Shown: one piece after another, positions 23,214 through 33,629 of the stretch
Numbering within the stretch: the first letter of the stretch is position 1
How the letters are laid out: each line of letters starts with the position of its first letter
Assembly (NCBI GenBank): GCA_036245525.1
Contig: BTPG01000003.1
Coordinates: 140,834,120-140,898,119 of the forward strand
Length of the DNA stretch: 64,000 bases
DNA from: Semisulcospira habei
Lineage: Eukaryota; Mollusca; Gastropoda; Semisulcospiridae
Direction: 5' to 3'
The notes under the pieces: model-generated
What the model was told of the DNA's origin: nothing
The model's database searches: none
What the model saw: the letters and a program-made list of their open reading frames with translations, nothing else
Translations under genes and position numbers: made by a program

Positions 23214-23360
23214 TTAAACCATTCAGCCCTGACGCCTTACAGCAGGAGATGGGTCGACCATGATAATTCAAGGGTAGTGGCAGATTAGCTTGGCGCATAG
23301 CTAATCTGGCACTGCCCTTGAATTATCATGGTCGATTTATCTCCTGCAACTGTTGCATGC
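23214..23360. mobile_element. Family A palindromic MITE, short loop
   Basis: TTAAACCATTCAGCCCTGACG start. Hairpin arms are almost perfect, with the central GGCGCC shortened. The right end is not clear. Confidence 0.75.
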
Positions 23361-23488
23361 TGATAGTCCATTCTGCGATAAACGACCAGCTATCCAAAAT
23401 TGGGTATGGGGAACAGATACTGACGGCCGTCTGCGGCGCTTCGAGACTGAATGAGTGTAGAATAGTAGCACAGTAAATGTCAAACAGA

Positions 23489-23571
23489 CATTGACTGACG
23501 AGTAAAAAAAGAAATGCCACAAGTGTTTCCAATGATTCCACAAATGTCGCATTTCTGTTGCTCGTCAGTAT
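23489..23571. mobile_element. Family F element, left arm short
   Basis: TGACTGACGAGTAAAAAAAG to TTGCTCGTCAGTATA. Confidence 0.68.
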
Positions 23572-23923
23572 ACACACCCTGCGAATGGAGTACAGGTTAC
23601 CCTACTACAGCGGCTAAGACAACAAATACAGACTACTTCAAACGATACTACCGCTTTGTGGAGAGGGTGAGGGTGAGGGTGTGTGTCTAGGAGAAAATAA
23701 GGGGGCACAGGGGTGGGGCTCGAGCAATCTGTACAAGATGATATTTCGATATCGGGATGATGGCGTGCGGTGGAGGGCGGATGGTGGGAGGGAGGTGTAA
23801 GTGGGGACAGGTACAGCGGAAGGGAGGGCCCTGGACACTCCCTCCCCCCTCTTCAACCCTCCCCCCTCGTCCCACCCCCCTACTCCCCCGACTTGCCCCT
23901 GATATTTTTCGCAACTGACGTAC

Positions 23924-24055
23924 CGTGGGTGTAAGGAGAATCTTTCCGCTGAGACCTTCTTGGATGAGCTGGGTAACTCTCTTTTTCAGAGTTCGCCTGT
24001 GGAAGTCCGAGATAAATCCCATGTTGAACATAAAGTCCGCAAACGCCGGCATCAT
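23924..24055 (-). CDS. CPVL-like: CPVL-like carboxypeptidase, exon 8
   Basis: Codons 265-308. The acceptor is CATATGCAG and the donor is CCCACG then GTACGT. MMPAFADFMFNMGFISD matches the family helix (YAEFLYQIGLLDE), followed by a basic helix ending LIQEG. After that residue the match to the family weakens, so the exact donor rests on consensus and phase. Immediately upstream of the acceptor is a 137-bp (AAT)n tract, read as (ATT)n in the transcript. Confidence 0.88.
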
Positions 24056-24067
24056 CTGCATATGCAC

Positions 24068-24205
<138 letters not shown>

Positions 24206-24246
24206 TTGCCTATCTTCCCAATTACCTGAACCCAAAAGAATCATTG

Positions 24247-24401
24247 GCGCCTGACTAGCTCAGTGCATACTGATATGCAAGACAGCCCCCTCGAGCGCGC
24301 GCAGTGCCGTACTCACTCTCCAAATGTGAAGAATGAATATTGCAGTGCGCGCGCGAGGGGGCTGACTTGCATATCAAAACGCACTGAAATCGCTAGTCGC
24401 C
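24247..24401. repeat. Long inverted repeat at the L2-like LINE 5' junction
   Basis: Arms TGATATGCAAGACAGCCCCC and GGGGGCTGACTTGCATATCA, with outer GCGCCTGACTAG / TAGTCGCC ends. The loop is about 30 bp. It may be a MITE or part of the LINE leader. Confidence 0.75.
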
Positions 24402-24428
24402 TATGAACAGAATCACGTTTCTCTGTGT

Positions 24429-25331
24429 CTGCTCAATGCACAGTCTGTCTGCAAAGATGGCAAAGCTGACGTGATTTCAGATTTCATTCTAGACAATGAC
24501 CTAGATGTTGTCGTGATCACCGAAACGTGGCTCCGCTCAGCTGGCGATGAACCCATCATCGCCAGCGTCACTCCGAGTGGCTACCGCCTGGCCTCCTTCC
24601 CGCGTGCTTCCAGAGGGGGTGGCATTGCCATTATCTACAGGGACTGTCTTTCGGCTCACCTCTCCTTCTCTCAGTCTCTCCCTTTTGCCCATCCCTCTTT
24701 TGAATCTGTCGAGACCGTAGCAACACTCCCTGGCCAGTCCCTCATCTTCTCATGTATCTATCGCCCCCCTCCGAGCTCTCAAAACAAACTCACAAACTCC
24801 ATGTTCCTCACCGAGTTTGACCTCCTCCTTGACCACTACAGCACACAACCCGGAAAACATATCCTACTAGGCGACTTTAACTTCCACTTTGACAAACCCG
24901 ACCGCCCTGACACAAAACGCCTTTGCACGTCACTTTCAAACCACAATCTTCCACAACACATCACTAAACCCACCCACCGACTCGGCCACACCCTCGACTG
25001 GATCATCGCCCGCACCTCCGATCAACTCTTTCTTGACTCTGACACCTCCTCTGTGCTTCCCTCTGACCACCTCGCTATTCTCATCTCCCTCAATCTACCT
25101 CCCCCGAAAAAAAAAAAAAACAAGCTCATTGTCGCTCGTCGCAAACTAAAATCTGTCAACCGCGAGAGCTTCTTCGACGAAGATGTCGACCTTCTCTTGG
25201 ACCCCGCCCCCTCTCCCGATCTTGCATCCCATTTCGATTCCTCCCTTCGAAAACTTCTAGACACCCATGCCCCTGTCACCACCTGCTCCATACCCAACCG
25301 ACTCCCCTCCCCCGGCTCACTGACGACATAG
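24429..25331 (+). pseudogene. L2-like LINE endonuclease domain
   Basis: Reading from LLNAQSVCKDGKADVISDF into VVVITETWL, IYRPPPSSQ, LLGDFNFHFD and LPSDHLAILISL. These are the ordered motifs of an APE-type LINE endonuclease, with catalytic D/H residues present in GDFNFH and SDH. The frame is lost near 25305; the linker (DDIAEAKRERRQAERGWRSS) continues in another frame. Confidence 0.88.
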
Positions 25332-25658
25332 CTGAGGCCAAGCGCGAGCGCCGACAAGCGGAACGCGGCTGGCGCTCATCTGACCTCACCGTTCACAGAC
25401 AGATCTTCCAAACAACTAGATCCAAAGTCTGCAAAATGATCTCCGACTCTAAACGCAAACACCTTCAAAACCAAATCCTGGAATCCACTTCTTCCAAAAC
25501 CCTCTACGCCATCATGAACACACTGCTAGGCACTTTTAAAGACTCTCCTCTCCCCAACACACACACAGCAAAGAAGAAATCCCGTCCGCTTTTTCTACCT
25601 ATTTTTCGGACAAAATCCAAACTCTGCGCAACACACTCGACACACTGCCTTCTCCGCC

Positions 25659-26627
25659 TTGCCCTCCCGACTTTTCCGGCATTCCCCTCTCGTCCTTCCG
25701 CCCGTCTCTCAGGAAGAAGTCCTCAAGACCATAAAGTCAATGCCCTTCAAAACCTGCGAACTAGAACCCCTCCCAGCTTCTCTCTACCGTGACGGCCTTC
25801 CAAAACGTCTGCCCTTCATTACCGACATCATCAACGCATCTCTAGAAAACGGCTCCGTCCCCGATATCTTCAAGTCCGCCATCGTCCGTCCTCTCCTCAA
25901 AAAACACAACCTCGACCCAAACGAACTCAGGAACTATCGCCCAATCTCCAATCTCTCTTTCCTGTCCAAGTTTCTTGAGAAGGTTGTTCTCAACCAGCTC
26001 AACCTCCACCTCAGCGACAACAACCTCCTCAGTCCATTCCAGTTTGCCTATCGCAAACATCACAGCACTGAAACAGCCCTTCTACATATCTTAAACGATC
26101 TGCTTCTCTCCACCGACTCGGGCAACATCTCTCTTCTTACACTACTCGATCTCTCTGCCGCCTTTGACACTATTGACCACTCTATCCTCCTCCACCGACT
26201 CCACCACTCCTTCGGCATTACTGACTCTGCTCACTCCTGGTTTCTCTCCTACCTCTCCGACAGACAGCAGTCCGTCACCGTCAACAGCGTCTCTTCCAAC
26301 CCAGTCACGCTCTCCTGCGGAGTTCCACAGGGGTCCGTCCTGGGCCCGGTCCTTTTCACATTCTATACCTCTCCCCTGTCCAACATCATTCAGTCTCACC
26401 TCATACACCACCACCTCTACGCTGACGACTCACAACTGCTGGACAAAGACAAACTCGACAACACTCAGTCACTACTGACTCGCACGGCTGACTGCTACGA
26501 AGACGTGAAAAACTGGATGACAGCAAACAAGCTTAATCTGAACGACGACAAAACGGGAAGCCATGCTGGTAGGCACTCGCCAGAAACTCTCCCAGCTCCC
26601 TCCCTCTCTCCACCTTCAACTCGATAG
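25659..26627 (+). pseudogene. L2-like LINE reverse transcriptase domain
   Basis: Contains NYRPISNLSFLSKFLEKVVL, FQFAYRKHHSTETALL, LLDLSAAFDTIDH, CGVPQGSVLGPVLF and LYADDSQL with the catalytic YADD. The start is only where the frame opens. It is broken at about 26560, where the protein continues in the next frame. Confidence 0.9.
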
Positions 26628-27333
26628 CACCCCCATCTCCCTTTCTGACTCGGCCAAGAACCTCGGCGTTATCCTCGATTCCTCTCTGTCCATGACCAGC
26701 TTCGTGGCCCAGGCATGCTATTTCCACCTCCGCCGCATCAGTCAGATCAGAAAATACCTCACAACCGAAGCTGCCACCAAACTTGCTGTCTCTCTTATCT
26801 TATCTCGCATCGACTACTGCAACTCTCTCCTTTCCGGCCTCCCTCACTCCACCACTTTCACTCTCCAACGCGTCCAGAATAATGCTGCCCGCCTCGTCCT
26901 CAGAAAGAAAAAATCCGACCACATTACACCCCTGCTCAAACTCCTTCACTGGCTCCCCATGCCCCAACGCATCCAATACAAAATTCTGTCTCTCTGCTAC
27001 AAATCCCTGAACAACTGCGCTCCTGCCTATCTCTCCAACTTACTTCACCCCTACACACCTTCCCGCTCCCTCCGCTCTGCCTCCAACCCTCTCCGCCTCC
27101 ACATCCCTCGCACCAAACTCAACACTTTCGGCCCCCGCTCCTTCTCCGTCTACGGTTCATCCACCTGGAACACTCTCCCACACTCTCTTCGTCAGACACA
27201 CTCTCTCTCTCTCTCTCTCCTCCTTCCAGTCCGCCCTCAAAACTCACCTCTTTCAACAGTTTTAGCACTATATCACCACACTCCCCACCGCAAGCTGACC
27301 GTCGTAATGTATTTCACTATTTGTGGTACGTGA
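26563..27333 (+). pseudogene. L2-like LINE C-terminal RT/thumb domain
   Basis: Continuation of the reverse transcriptase after a frameshift. It has LGVILDSSLSM, RIDYCNSLLSGLP, LQRVQNNAARLVL, ITPLLKLLHWLP and a terminal NTLPHSLRQ block, the usual C-terminus of L2/CR1 polyproteins in animals. A CT-rich slip lies at 27200-27220. Confidence 0.88.
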
Positions 27334-27453
27334 GTCATTGTCTAAAGCGTGCGCGAGTTGTGAGTGCGCGCTTAGAGTTATAATTATTATAAGATAAGCG
27401 CATTACAAACACAGTACTTATTATTATTATTTCTTGAAAGACAGACTGAGTAC

Positions 27454-27585
27454 CTTTTCCGGGTCACAGAAACCGGCCCCTAGATAGATGCCCTTGAAGT
27501 TGATGTGGACGTCAGGCGGCTGTTTTCCGTGGTTCTGGTTGTGGATGTAACAGCCAAGCGACGGAACGTATTTCCCCGCGTAAGA
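27454..27585 (-). CDS. CPVL-like: CPVL-like carboxypeptidase, exon 7 (catalytic Ser)
   Basis: Codons 221-264. The acceptor is TTTCTCCAG and the donor is GAAAAG then GTACTC, phase 0 at both ends. The first codon is the catalytic Ser221 of SYAGKYVPSLG (family: G-E-S-Y-A-G-K-Y-V-P). It continues INFKGIYLGAGFCDPEK, equivalent to INLxGIAIGDGxxDP. The 3' tail of an L2-like LINE ends about 20 bp inside the downstream intron. Confidence 0.96.
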
Positions 27586-27841
27586 CTGGAGAAATACAAT
27601 AACACACAAGCCATCGACTTCACCTTTGACAACAACTCCCTAATCGGGCTAGCTCCCAAGCTGATGTCAAAGGTGAAGTTATTAACTTTAATAACTTTAC
27701 AGTACTTAGAATAAGAGACAATAATATGTTGTAGACGTGGAGTAACAGACGATATACACCTGCCGACACCATAATTATAAAGCATGCAACCTAATGGAAA
27801 CAGTGGTGATCTGAAAGGGATATTTATTGCGTTAGGCTTAC

Positions 27842-27908
27842 CTGGCCGCCAACATAGAAATCGTTCGTGGAATACTGCGGGAACAGCTTGAAGAACTGCG
27901 TCAGAACA
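27842..27908 (-). CDS. CPVL-like: CPVL-like carboxypeptidase, exon 6
   Basis: Codons 198-220. The acceptor is CCTGTTGCAG and the donor is GGCCAG then GTAAGC. The translation LTQFFKLFPQYSTNDFYVGG ends in Gln220. It matches the family block L..FF..FPEY..NDFYVTGE, so Gln stands where nearly all S10 carboxypeptidases have Glu. The intron after this exon splits the nucleophile motif exactly between Gln220 and Ser221. Confidence 0.94.
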
Positions 27909-28002
27909 CTGCAACAGGCAAGTATAACTTGTTGTAATGTGTGAACAGTTTGCAATAACTCTTTTAAACACGTCTTACAATAATACTGGGCAAAAGGTTG
28001 AC

Positions 28003-28192
28003 TAGCAGTGCCAGCAGGCTGTTTCTGAAATCTTCGATAATTCAAGACCCAAAAAAACCTAGATCATGGATTCAAAGTGGTGTCAGCAAGAGAGATAGAT
28101 CCTTTATGAGCACCCGCAAGTGCGGGGGCTCATGAGGATCTATACCTCTTCCAGGTGTGTGATGTTCACGTGTTTTCGGCACTGAACAGGTT
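28003..28192. mobile_element. Family B MITE
   Basis: GCAGTGCCAGCAGG start and GGCACTGAACAGGTTA end, with the hairpin around CACCCGCAAGTGCGGGGG. Intron 5. Confidence 0.72.
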
Positions 28193-28954
28193 AGGTTTGA
28201 AAGTCCTAAAAAGAAAGACTTTTCTGCTCTTCTGACATTTTTATAGAGTTTCAAGAACTGGAGCCAGGGGCAGTAGAAAACATCTGTTACGTATGACTAC
28301 TCACATGGATAATGGAAATACGTGTATAAAAGTCTCTTTTGAGACAACATTGAGAACTCGTTGCTTCGGCACAATTAATGAAGTGGAGCGCCTTTCCGTT
28401 ATTTTGGCGTCCCTGATAGCTTAGGCTGGCTAAATTGGCTCTGTATCACATAATTTATGAAAAAGCCAGCACGGACTTACTGATTTTATATTTATTTCAT
28501 GAAACGGCGATGCGAATTAACAAATTATAATGAAATATGTCATACCAATACAGTTTTAAGATACACACAGTAAACAGTGAGCCTGCCCACACAATGCTTC
28601 TGCAGTCATTTAGAACAGGCTATCTGAAAACGCAGAGCTTGGCTGTGCAATTCTGGGTGAGGTGAGCATTTCCAGAACGATGACAATAATAAACAAAATG
28701 TCCTTTGAGCCTTTGCTTAGTTTTTTTTTTAGTGCTATGATCGTACACAATTTTGAAGGCCAAATATTATGACATTTTGTGTGACGGTGTAGAATCAAAA
28801 CCGACGAGTGCAGGTCAATCTTAATTTAACTGTTCGGTGCAAAAAAAAAATGATTGTTTGTAACCCTTCAAACACACACTTGGTCTTTAAAAAAAAAAAA
28901 GAAGACAAGAGAGGCTATTCTGTCAAAACACCCAAAATACAAAATGTATGCTTA

Positions 28955-29100
28955 CGTTCTTTAAACGGTAATAACGAGTGTTAGGAGAGCTTTGGCGGGG
29001 TGCTCATTGTGTCTAGTGAAGGGCTGGGACCTAGATGAATTACTTAAAGAACTTAAAGCTTGTTCATCGATTTGAAATCACAACGCTACCACCTTAAAAG
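28955..29100 (+). repeat. Dispersed repeat shared with 47505-47670
   Basis: CATTGTGTCTAGTGAAGGGC and flanks are shared, in the same orientation. Confidence 0.6.
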
Positions 29101-29114
29101 GAAATGTATACAAA

Positions 29115-29196
29115 GTGGTTTCAGCAAGAGGCATAGATCCTCACGAGCCCCCGCAACTGCGGGGGCTCTTGAGGATCTATACCTCTTGCAGTTGGA
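29115..29196. mobile_element. Family B hairpin
   Basis: CAGCAAGAGGCATAGATCC to GGATCTATACCTCTTGCAG, centred on CCCCCGCAACTGCGGGGG. It lies 83 bp beyond the donor of exon 5. Confidence 0.75.
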
Positions 29197-29278
29197 TTGT
29201 GTGTAAAAAACAACAACAACAACCAAACAAACAACAACAAAAACATAGCTGTCCCATCAGTGTAATCTCTCCCTTTAC

Positions 29279-29358
29279 CTGTACAGATTGCGGGATACGT
29301 CCTCCATGTTTCTGGAGAGACCGCGGATGTTCGCAGTGTAGCTGTACCCGACATCCAC
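29279..29358 (-). CDS. CPVL-like: CPVL-like carboxypeptidase, exon 5
   Basis: Codons 172-197 plus two bases. The acceptor is TTTTGCACAG and the donor is TACAG then GTAAAG. The translation begins VDVGYSYT and completes the family motif IDNPVGTGFSFT across the junction. It continues GLSRNMEDVSRNLY, equivalent to the conserved N..DVARDLY helix. The phase-2 end is completed by the first base of exon 6. Confidence 0.94.
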
Positions 29359-29651
29359 CTGTGCAAAATGGATACGCAGCTTACAGAATGGAATAGGGGT
29401 TTGTTTCCAAATCACAATTAGGTCACAGATTGCGCCCCTGTACGGTAATACAGCAGCATCCTGATACATTAATGATCCATGATTGTCCAAGGACTTGAAC
29501 TAAGATGGATGATCTGTCTCCTAATCTGTAATGTCGCCACCACAGGATAATAGTCAGATTTGTATTTTTATCAAGCCTCAGGATGCAATGGGTTTCAAGG
29601 GACCGTTTGGTTGGTTCGCCCCGATCACTCTACCTCGAAGCAGCGGTATTG

Positions 29652-29866
29652 TTAACCCCTTCACTGCCAAGTGAAAAGTAAACACGATCCTAGTGCAAGA
29701 GACATAGATCCTCACGAGCACCCGCGGCTGCGGTGGCTCGTGAAGATCTATGCCTCTTCCTGAGACCAATCTGTATCGATGCTTATTGGACGGTTTTGGC
29801 ATTTGGTCGTTGAATGAACCAAGATTTCAGAAACAAAAATGTACGTACCATGGCAGGGAAGTGGTT
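29652..29866. mobile_element. Family B MITE, long form
   Basis: TTAACCCCTTCACTGCC to GGCAGGGAAGTGGTTA, with a hairpin and the right-half segment ACGGTTTTGGCATTTGGTCG. Confidence 0.8.
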
Positions 29867-29968
29867 AGAACGGGAAGTGCATACCTCAGACTGCGGATGT
29901 CAATGAGACACCTCCTTGCCATTAAGAGGTAACATATATTCTCGTGAGCCCATGCGGTTACAGGAGTT

Positions 29969-30390
29969 AATAATAATAATAATACCGTTATTATATAGGC
30001 GCTTTTTCTCAATTTTTGGGCGAATCGACTCAAAGCGCCGCGAACTGAAACCCAACGCGCACACTCACGTAACAGACACGGATTTACGCCATTTAAGACA
30101 AACACAGTACAAGACAGACGATAGGCCAGTTCAGCTACTGAAGTTACAGAGATTTTTGATCGCTTGTATTTGAAATTTGTCAGTAAAGTGGCCTGAAACC
30201 GGTACCAAAGTGTGGGGGGTGGGGGGGGGTGGAAGAACCGGAGTACCCGGAGAAAGAACCCCCGACGGTCCGCCCGAATTAACGGTGACACTTACCAGAG
30301 GAGAAAAGTCCGACGCCGGAACCCGTTTTCGAAACCCACACTATTGGCATTGGTGGCAGGCGCCTTAACCACTGCGCCACGGACCGCCCC
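29969..30390 (-). mobile_element. tRNA-derived SINE with L2-like tail, inserted in family B
   Basis: The minus-strand head reads GTGGCGCAGTGGTTAAGGCG, a typical tRNA A box, followed by GGTTTCGAAAACG. The far end carries AAAAAGCGCCTATATAATAA then (ATT)n, an L2-type tail. GAGTT stands on both sides (29964-29968 and 30391-30395), a plausible target-site duplication. A family B hairpin is split by the insertion. Confidence 0.8.
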
Positions 30391-30433
30391 GAGTTCATGA
30401 GGATATACTCTTCTTGCTGATGGAGTGAGATGA

Positions 30434-30646
30434 TTAACCTATTTAGCTGGACGGATGCCTTTGCCAAATTTTGGAAGTGTTACTTGACGACTATGTACCT
30501 GCAGGAATTGAATTTTCCATGATAATTCAAGGGTTGTGCCAGATTATCTTGGCGCCTTCAGGCGCCAAGCTAATCTGGCACGACCCTTGAATTACCATGA
30601 ATAAAATTCATCTCCTGCTGTACGGCGTTGGGGCTAAATGGGCTAA
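30434..30646. mobile_element. Family A palindromic MITE, complete
   Basis: TTAACCTATTTAGC start and GGGGCTAAATGGGCTAA end, with a near-perfect hairpin centred on CCTTCAGG. Intron 4. Confidence 0.85.
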
Positions 30647-30779
30647 ATCCACTTGAATAGAAGTCCGTGCAACGTTTGACCTACTTATATTCGACTCAGG
30701 GATAACCGGCTCTACAACAGTGTGTAAATTTGTGCTAGTCAGTCCACAGGGTAAAAAATCGCAGACCTGCAAACAAACA

Positions 30780-30965
30780 GACGTATATTATTCATTGTTT
30801 TCATCCCTACGCCACACGACCAATCCCTTTAGCGCAAACTGTACTACATGACCGAGCTACAAAATCCCTTGTAGCGACAAATGGCGGACTTCTTGTGACG
30901 CATTTGGGATGCGAGTTTTGTTCTATAAAAGATAACCAAAACGTTCTAAAGTTAAAAGTTACTTA
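30780..30965 (+). repeat. Palindromic repeat (copy 2, left part)
   Basis: Matches 19062-19240, including the TTGTAGCGAC then AATGGCGGACTTCTTG block. It ends where the LINE begins. Confidence 0.7.
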
Positions 30966-31129
30966 GTGTTGTTCAATGAACAATGAACAATGAACAATGA
31001 ACCTTTATTTTCCAACGGTAGAAGTTATTGGTAACAGGACCAGTTTTCAAACTTGCCGTTGCTACATCTACTACATAAGTGACATAGACATGTAAACATA
31101 CACATACCACACACTGCTGCATGCACTGC

Positions 31130-31299
31130 TACATTCGTTCACGCACGCACGCACCACGCACATACACACACACATACCCACACACGCACTCAGGTACGCA
31201 CGCATGCACATCGCAACCCGCGCATGCACGCACGCACACACACACACACACACACACATGTACACCGCAATTCAGTACGCATGCACACACGCACGAACA

Positions 31300-31346
<47 letters not shown>

Positions 31347-31654
31347 ACACACGCACGCACTCAGGCACATACGCACAAAAACAAACACACGCTCTCGGAC
31401 ACGCACTCCAGACATACCTACCCGCATACGCGTACGCACAAAAGTATAAAATGAGTAAAAATACAAAGTAAAGCAATAAACAAAGAATCATTAAGTACAT
31501 TAAAGTTCATACAGCAAGGGCAAATATGAATGCAGGTGCTATCTCTCCCCCCCCCCCTCTCTCTCTCTCTCTCTCACGCCGACACACACACACACATACA
31601 CACACACACAGCATGCACGCACGCGCACACACACACACACAGAGTCACACATAC

Positions 31655-31695
<41 letters not shown>

Positions 31696-31818
31696 GCGAG
31701 CGCGCGCCCAACATATCGAGCACACACATATGAAGGCAAAAACATTATACACAGTACATGCAGTATTCAAAGGTACTCTTTGGCATTCAAATATTATGGT
31801 ACGGCTATGGGAAAAAGG

Positions 31819-31876
<58 letters not shown>

Positions 31877-31940
31877 CACATACACACACATACACACACA
31901 CATACATACACACACACACACACAAGCACGCACATGTACA
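31130..31940. repeat. (CA)n and (CT)n tracts in the LINE 3' UTR
   Basis: Several CA blocks plus (CT)n at 31821-31873. They lie between the LINE stop codon and its tail. Confidence 0.9.
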
Positions 31941-31985
31941 CATCTGAACACACGTGTAAGTTATCCCAATACTGTAATGATTTGA

Positions 31986-33629
31986 TTACGTCAGAGATTC
32001 TAGGTGTTTGAAGAGGCTGTCCCTATATGAGGTGAGCGTCTTTGCGTTTCTAATTTCTGCAGGAATAGAATTCCAGAATGAACTTCCCGAGAATGACAAG
32101 CTGGTTTTGAATAAATCAATACGCGGCAGGGGTACTTTGAATTGTTGTCCATGTCTAGAAGCTACAGATGTCCGTTCTGAGAAAAAAGAACTCAAGTACA
32201 GTGGACATGATTGCTTGTACAGCTTGTACATCAATACACCTTTATTGAACTGAAAGTGCTGGGATAGAGGGAGAATTTTTAAAGTTTTAAGCTTTTCGTC
32301 AGTTGAGAGTTCGGGATCGGGAAATATAAGCTTAGCAGCTCTCCTATGTAGGGAGTTCAGCCTCTTCAAATGTACATCACTAGAACCATCCCACACTGTT
32401 GATGCATAGTCTATGTGCGACTTGACATGAGCATTGTAGAAAAGAAGACGCGTATCTGTGTCAGTAATTGTTTTCAATTTTGACAACATATACAGGCTTC
32501 TGGAAACTCTTTTGCACACATTATTAATATGCAGTTGCCATTTAAGCTGATCATCTATAGTGACCCCCAAGAGGCGGTGGTGTGATACTTGCTCAATTGG
32601 GCTGCCGTTTATAGACAGACTAAGAGAGAGCGGGCATAGCTGGTGCTTTTGACGTGTGGTTATAACCATGCATTCTGTTTTTGACGGATTCAGGGACATG
32701 GAGTTGGAATGACACCAGTCGGTGACCTCGCGCAGGCTTTCCTGCAGACGCGTGTTAATTGCAGCTACATTTTTGTGAGGAGTGTGTAGTGTGCAGTCAT
32801 CAGCAAACATGTCACAAGAAATATCGCGGCAACTAATATGTAGTGGAAGGTCATTGATAAATATGCAGAACAGCAATGGCCCGAGGACAGAGCCCTGAGG
32901 CACGCCGCTTTTGACGTGACCATACGAGGAGTAGGATCCATTTAACAGTACTCTTTGCTTCCTTCCGCTTAAATATGAAGTGAACAATGAGACAGCACCT
33001 GCATTGCAAAGATATGCTTGAAGTTTTGACAAAAGAATGTTATGATTTACAAGGTCAAAAGCTTTCTTAAAATCAATAAAGATCGACCCAGTTATTTGGG
33101 AGTTATTTATGGATGCTAGCCACGCATCAATAAGTCTTGTTAGTGCCGTGTGGCAAGAATGCTTGGGGCGAAAGCCGGACTGAAATACGTGCAATAGACT
33201 ACGACTCTCCAAATATTGATAAAGGTGTTTGTGCACGTGTCTTTCAAGAGGTTTGGAAAGGCTGGATAATATTGAGATGGGTCTATAGTTATTAACATCA
33301 GACAGATCTTTTGATTTAGGCAAAGGGATAACCTTGGCTTGCTTCAGTTCTGATGGAAATATATTTTGTTGGATGCATAAGTTATAAATATACGTTAACG
33401 ATTCTACTGTATAGGGAAGGGACAGTTTCAGGATTTTAGGACTGATCTCGTCAGGTCCCGATGATTTTTTGTTTTTCAGTGACCCGATCAGTTTTCCTAC
33501 TTCATACACAGCTAGAGGCGGTATAGAGAAGGGGGGTTTGTCCTTAGTCTTCTGCTTACAGAAGTTAAGCAGGGACTCCGGGCATGTGTAAGACGTTTTT
33601 TCCGCTTGAGGGTATGATTGACTCGGCAA
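31986..33629 (-). CDS. LINE reverse transcriptase domain (in the 31-36 kb LINE)
   Basis: A frame of 547 residues, open throughout. Reverse transcriptase blocks are in order: KNKKSSGPDEIS, YRPISILSSLSKPLE, FQSGFRPKHSC, IDFKKAFD, SGVPQGSVLGPLLF, MFADDCTLH with the catalytic FADD, and LGVTIDDQLKW. The C-terminal block LPRIDLFKTSLSFSG is shared with the fragment at 60125. Length and intactness suggest a young copy, disabled mainly by the single frameshift upstream. Confidence 0.92.
   Translation of the reverse strand: MPSQSYPQAEKTSYTCPESLLNFCKQKTKDKPPFSIPPLAVYEVGKLIGSLKNKKSSGPDEISPKILKLSLPYTVESLTYIYNLCIQQNIFPSELKQAKVIPLPKSKDLSDVNNYRPISILSSLSKPLERHVHKHLYQYLESRSLLHVFQSGFRPKHSCHTALTRLIDAWLASINNSQITGSIFIDFKKAFDLVNHNILLSKLQAYLCNAGAVSLFTSYLSGRKQRVLLNGSYSSYGHVKSGVPQGSVLGPLLFCIFINDLPLHISCRDISCDMFADDCTLHTPHKNVAAINTRLQESLREVTDWCHSNSMSLNPSKTECMVITTRQKHQLCPLSLSLSINGSPIEQVSHHRLLGVTIDDQLKWQLHINNVCKRVSRSLYMLSKLKTITDTDTRLLFYNAHVKSHIDYASTVWDGSSDVHLKRLNSLHRRAAKLIFPDPELSTDEKLKTLKILPLSQHFQFNKGVLMYKLYKQSCPLYLSSFFSERTSVASRHGQQFKVPLPRIDLFKTSLSFSGSSFWNSIPAEIRNAKTLTSYRDSLFKHLESLT

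Larger units (their letters stand above)
24402..27433 (+). mobile_element. L2/CR1-like LINE, degenerate, in intron 7
   Basis: A single LINE read on the plus strand: endonuclease from about 24429, linker, reverse transcriptase, C-terminal domain to 27333. The short 3' tail (AAGCGCATTACAAACACAG-like) then runs into (ATT)n. That tail type is shared with L2-type LINEs and the SINEs they move. It lies antisense within the carboxypeptidase intron, and its tail stops about 20 bp from the exon 7 donor. Several frameshifts make it inactive. Confidence 0.88.

Noticed and set aside
23638..23900. Pro-rich minus-strand frame continuing exon 8
   Set aside because: It is intron read-through past the GTACGT donor; composition is CT-rich and without homology.
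30300..30390. tRNA gene on the minus strand
   Set aside because: tRNA-like head of a SINE with an L2-like tail and a target duplication.
33595..33603. AAAAAAC run at the LINE frame change looked like a -1 programmed frameshift site
   Set aside because: The reverse transcriptase lies in the +1 frame relative to the endonuclease frame, not -1, so a simple one-base indel in the A run explains it better.
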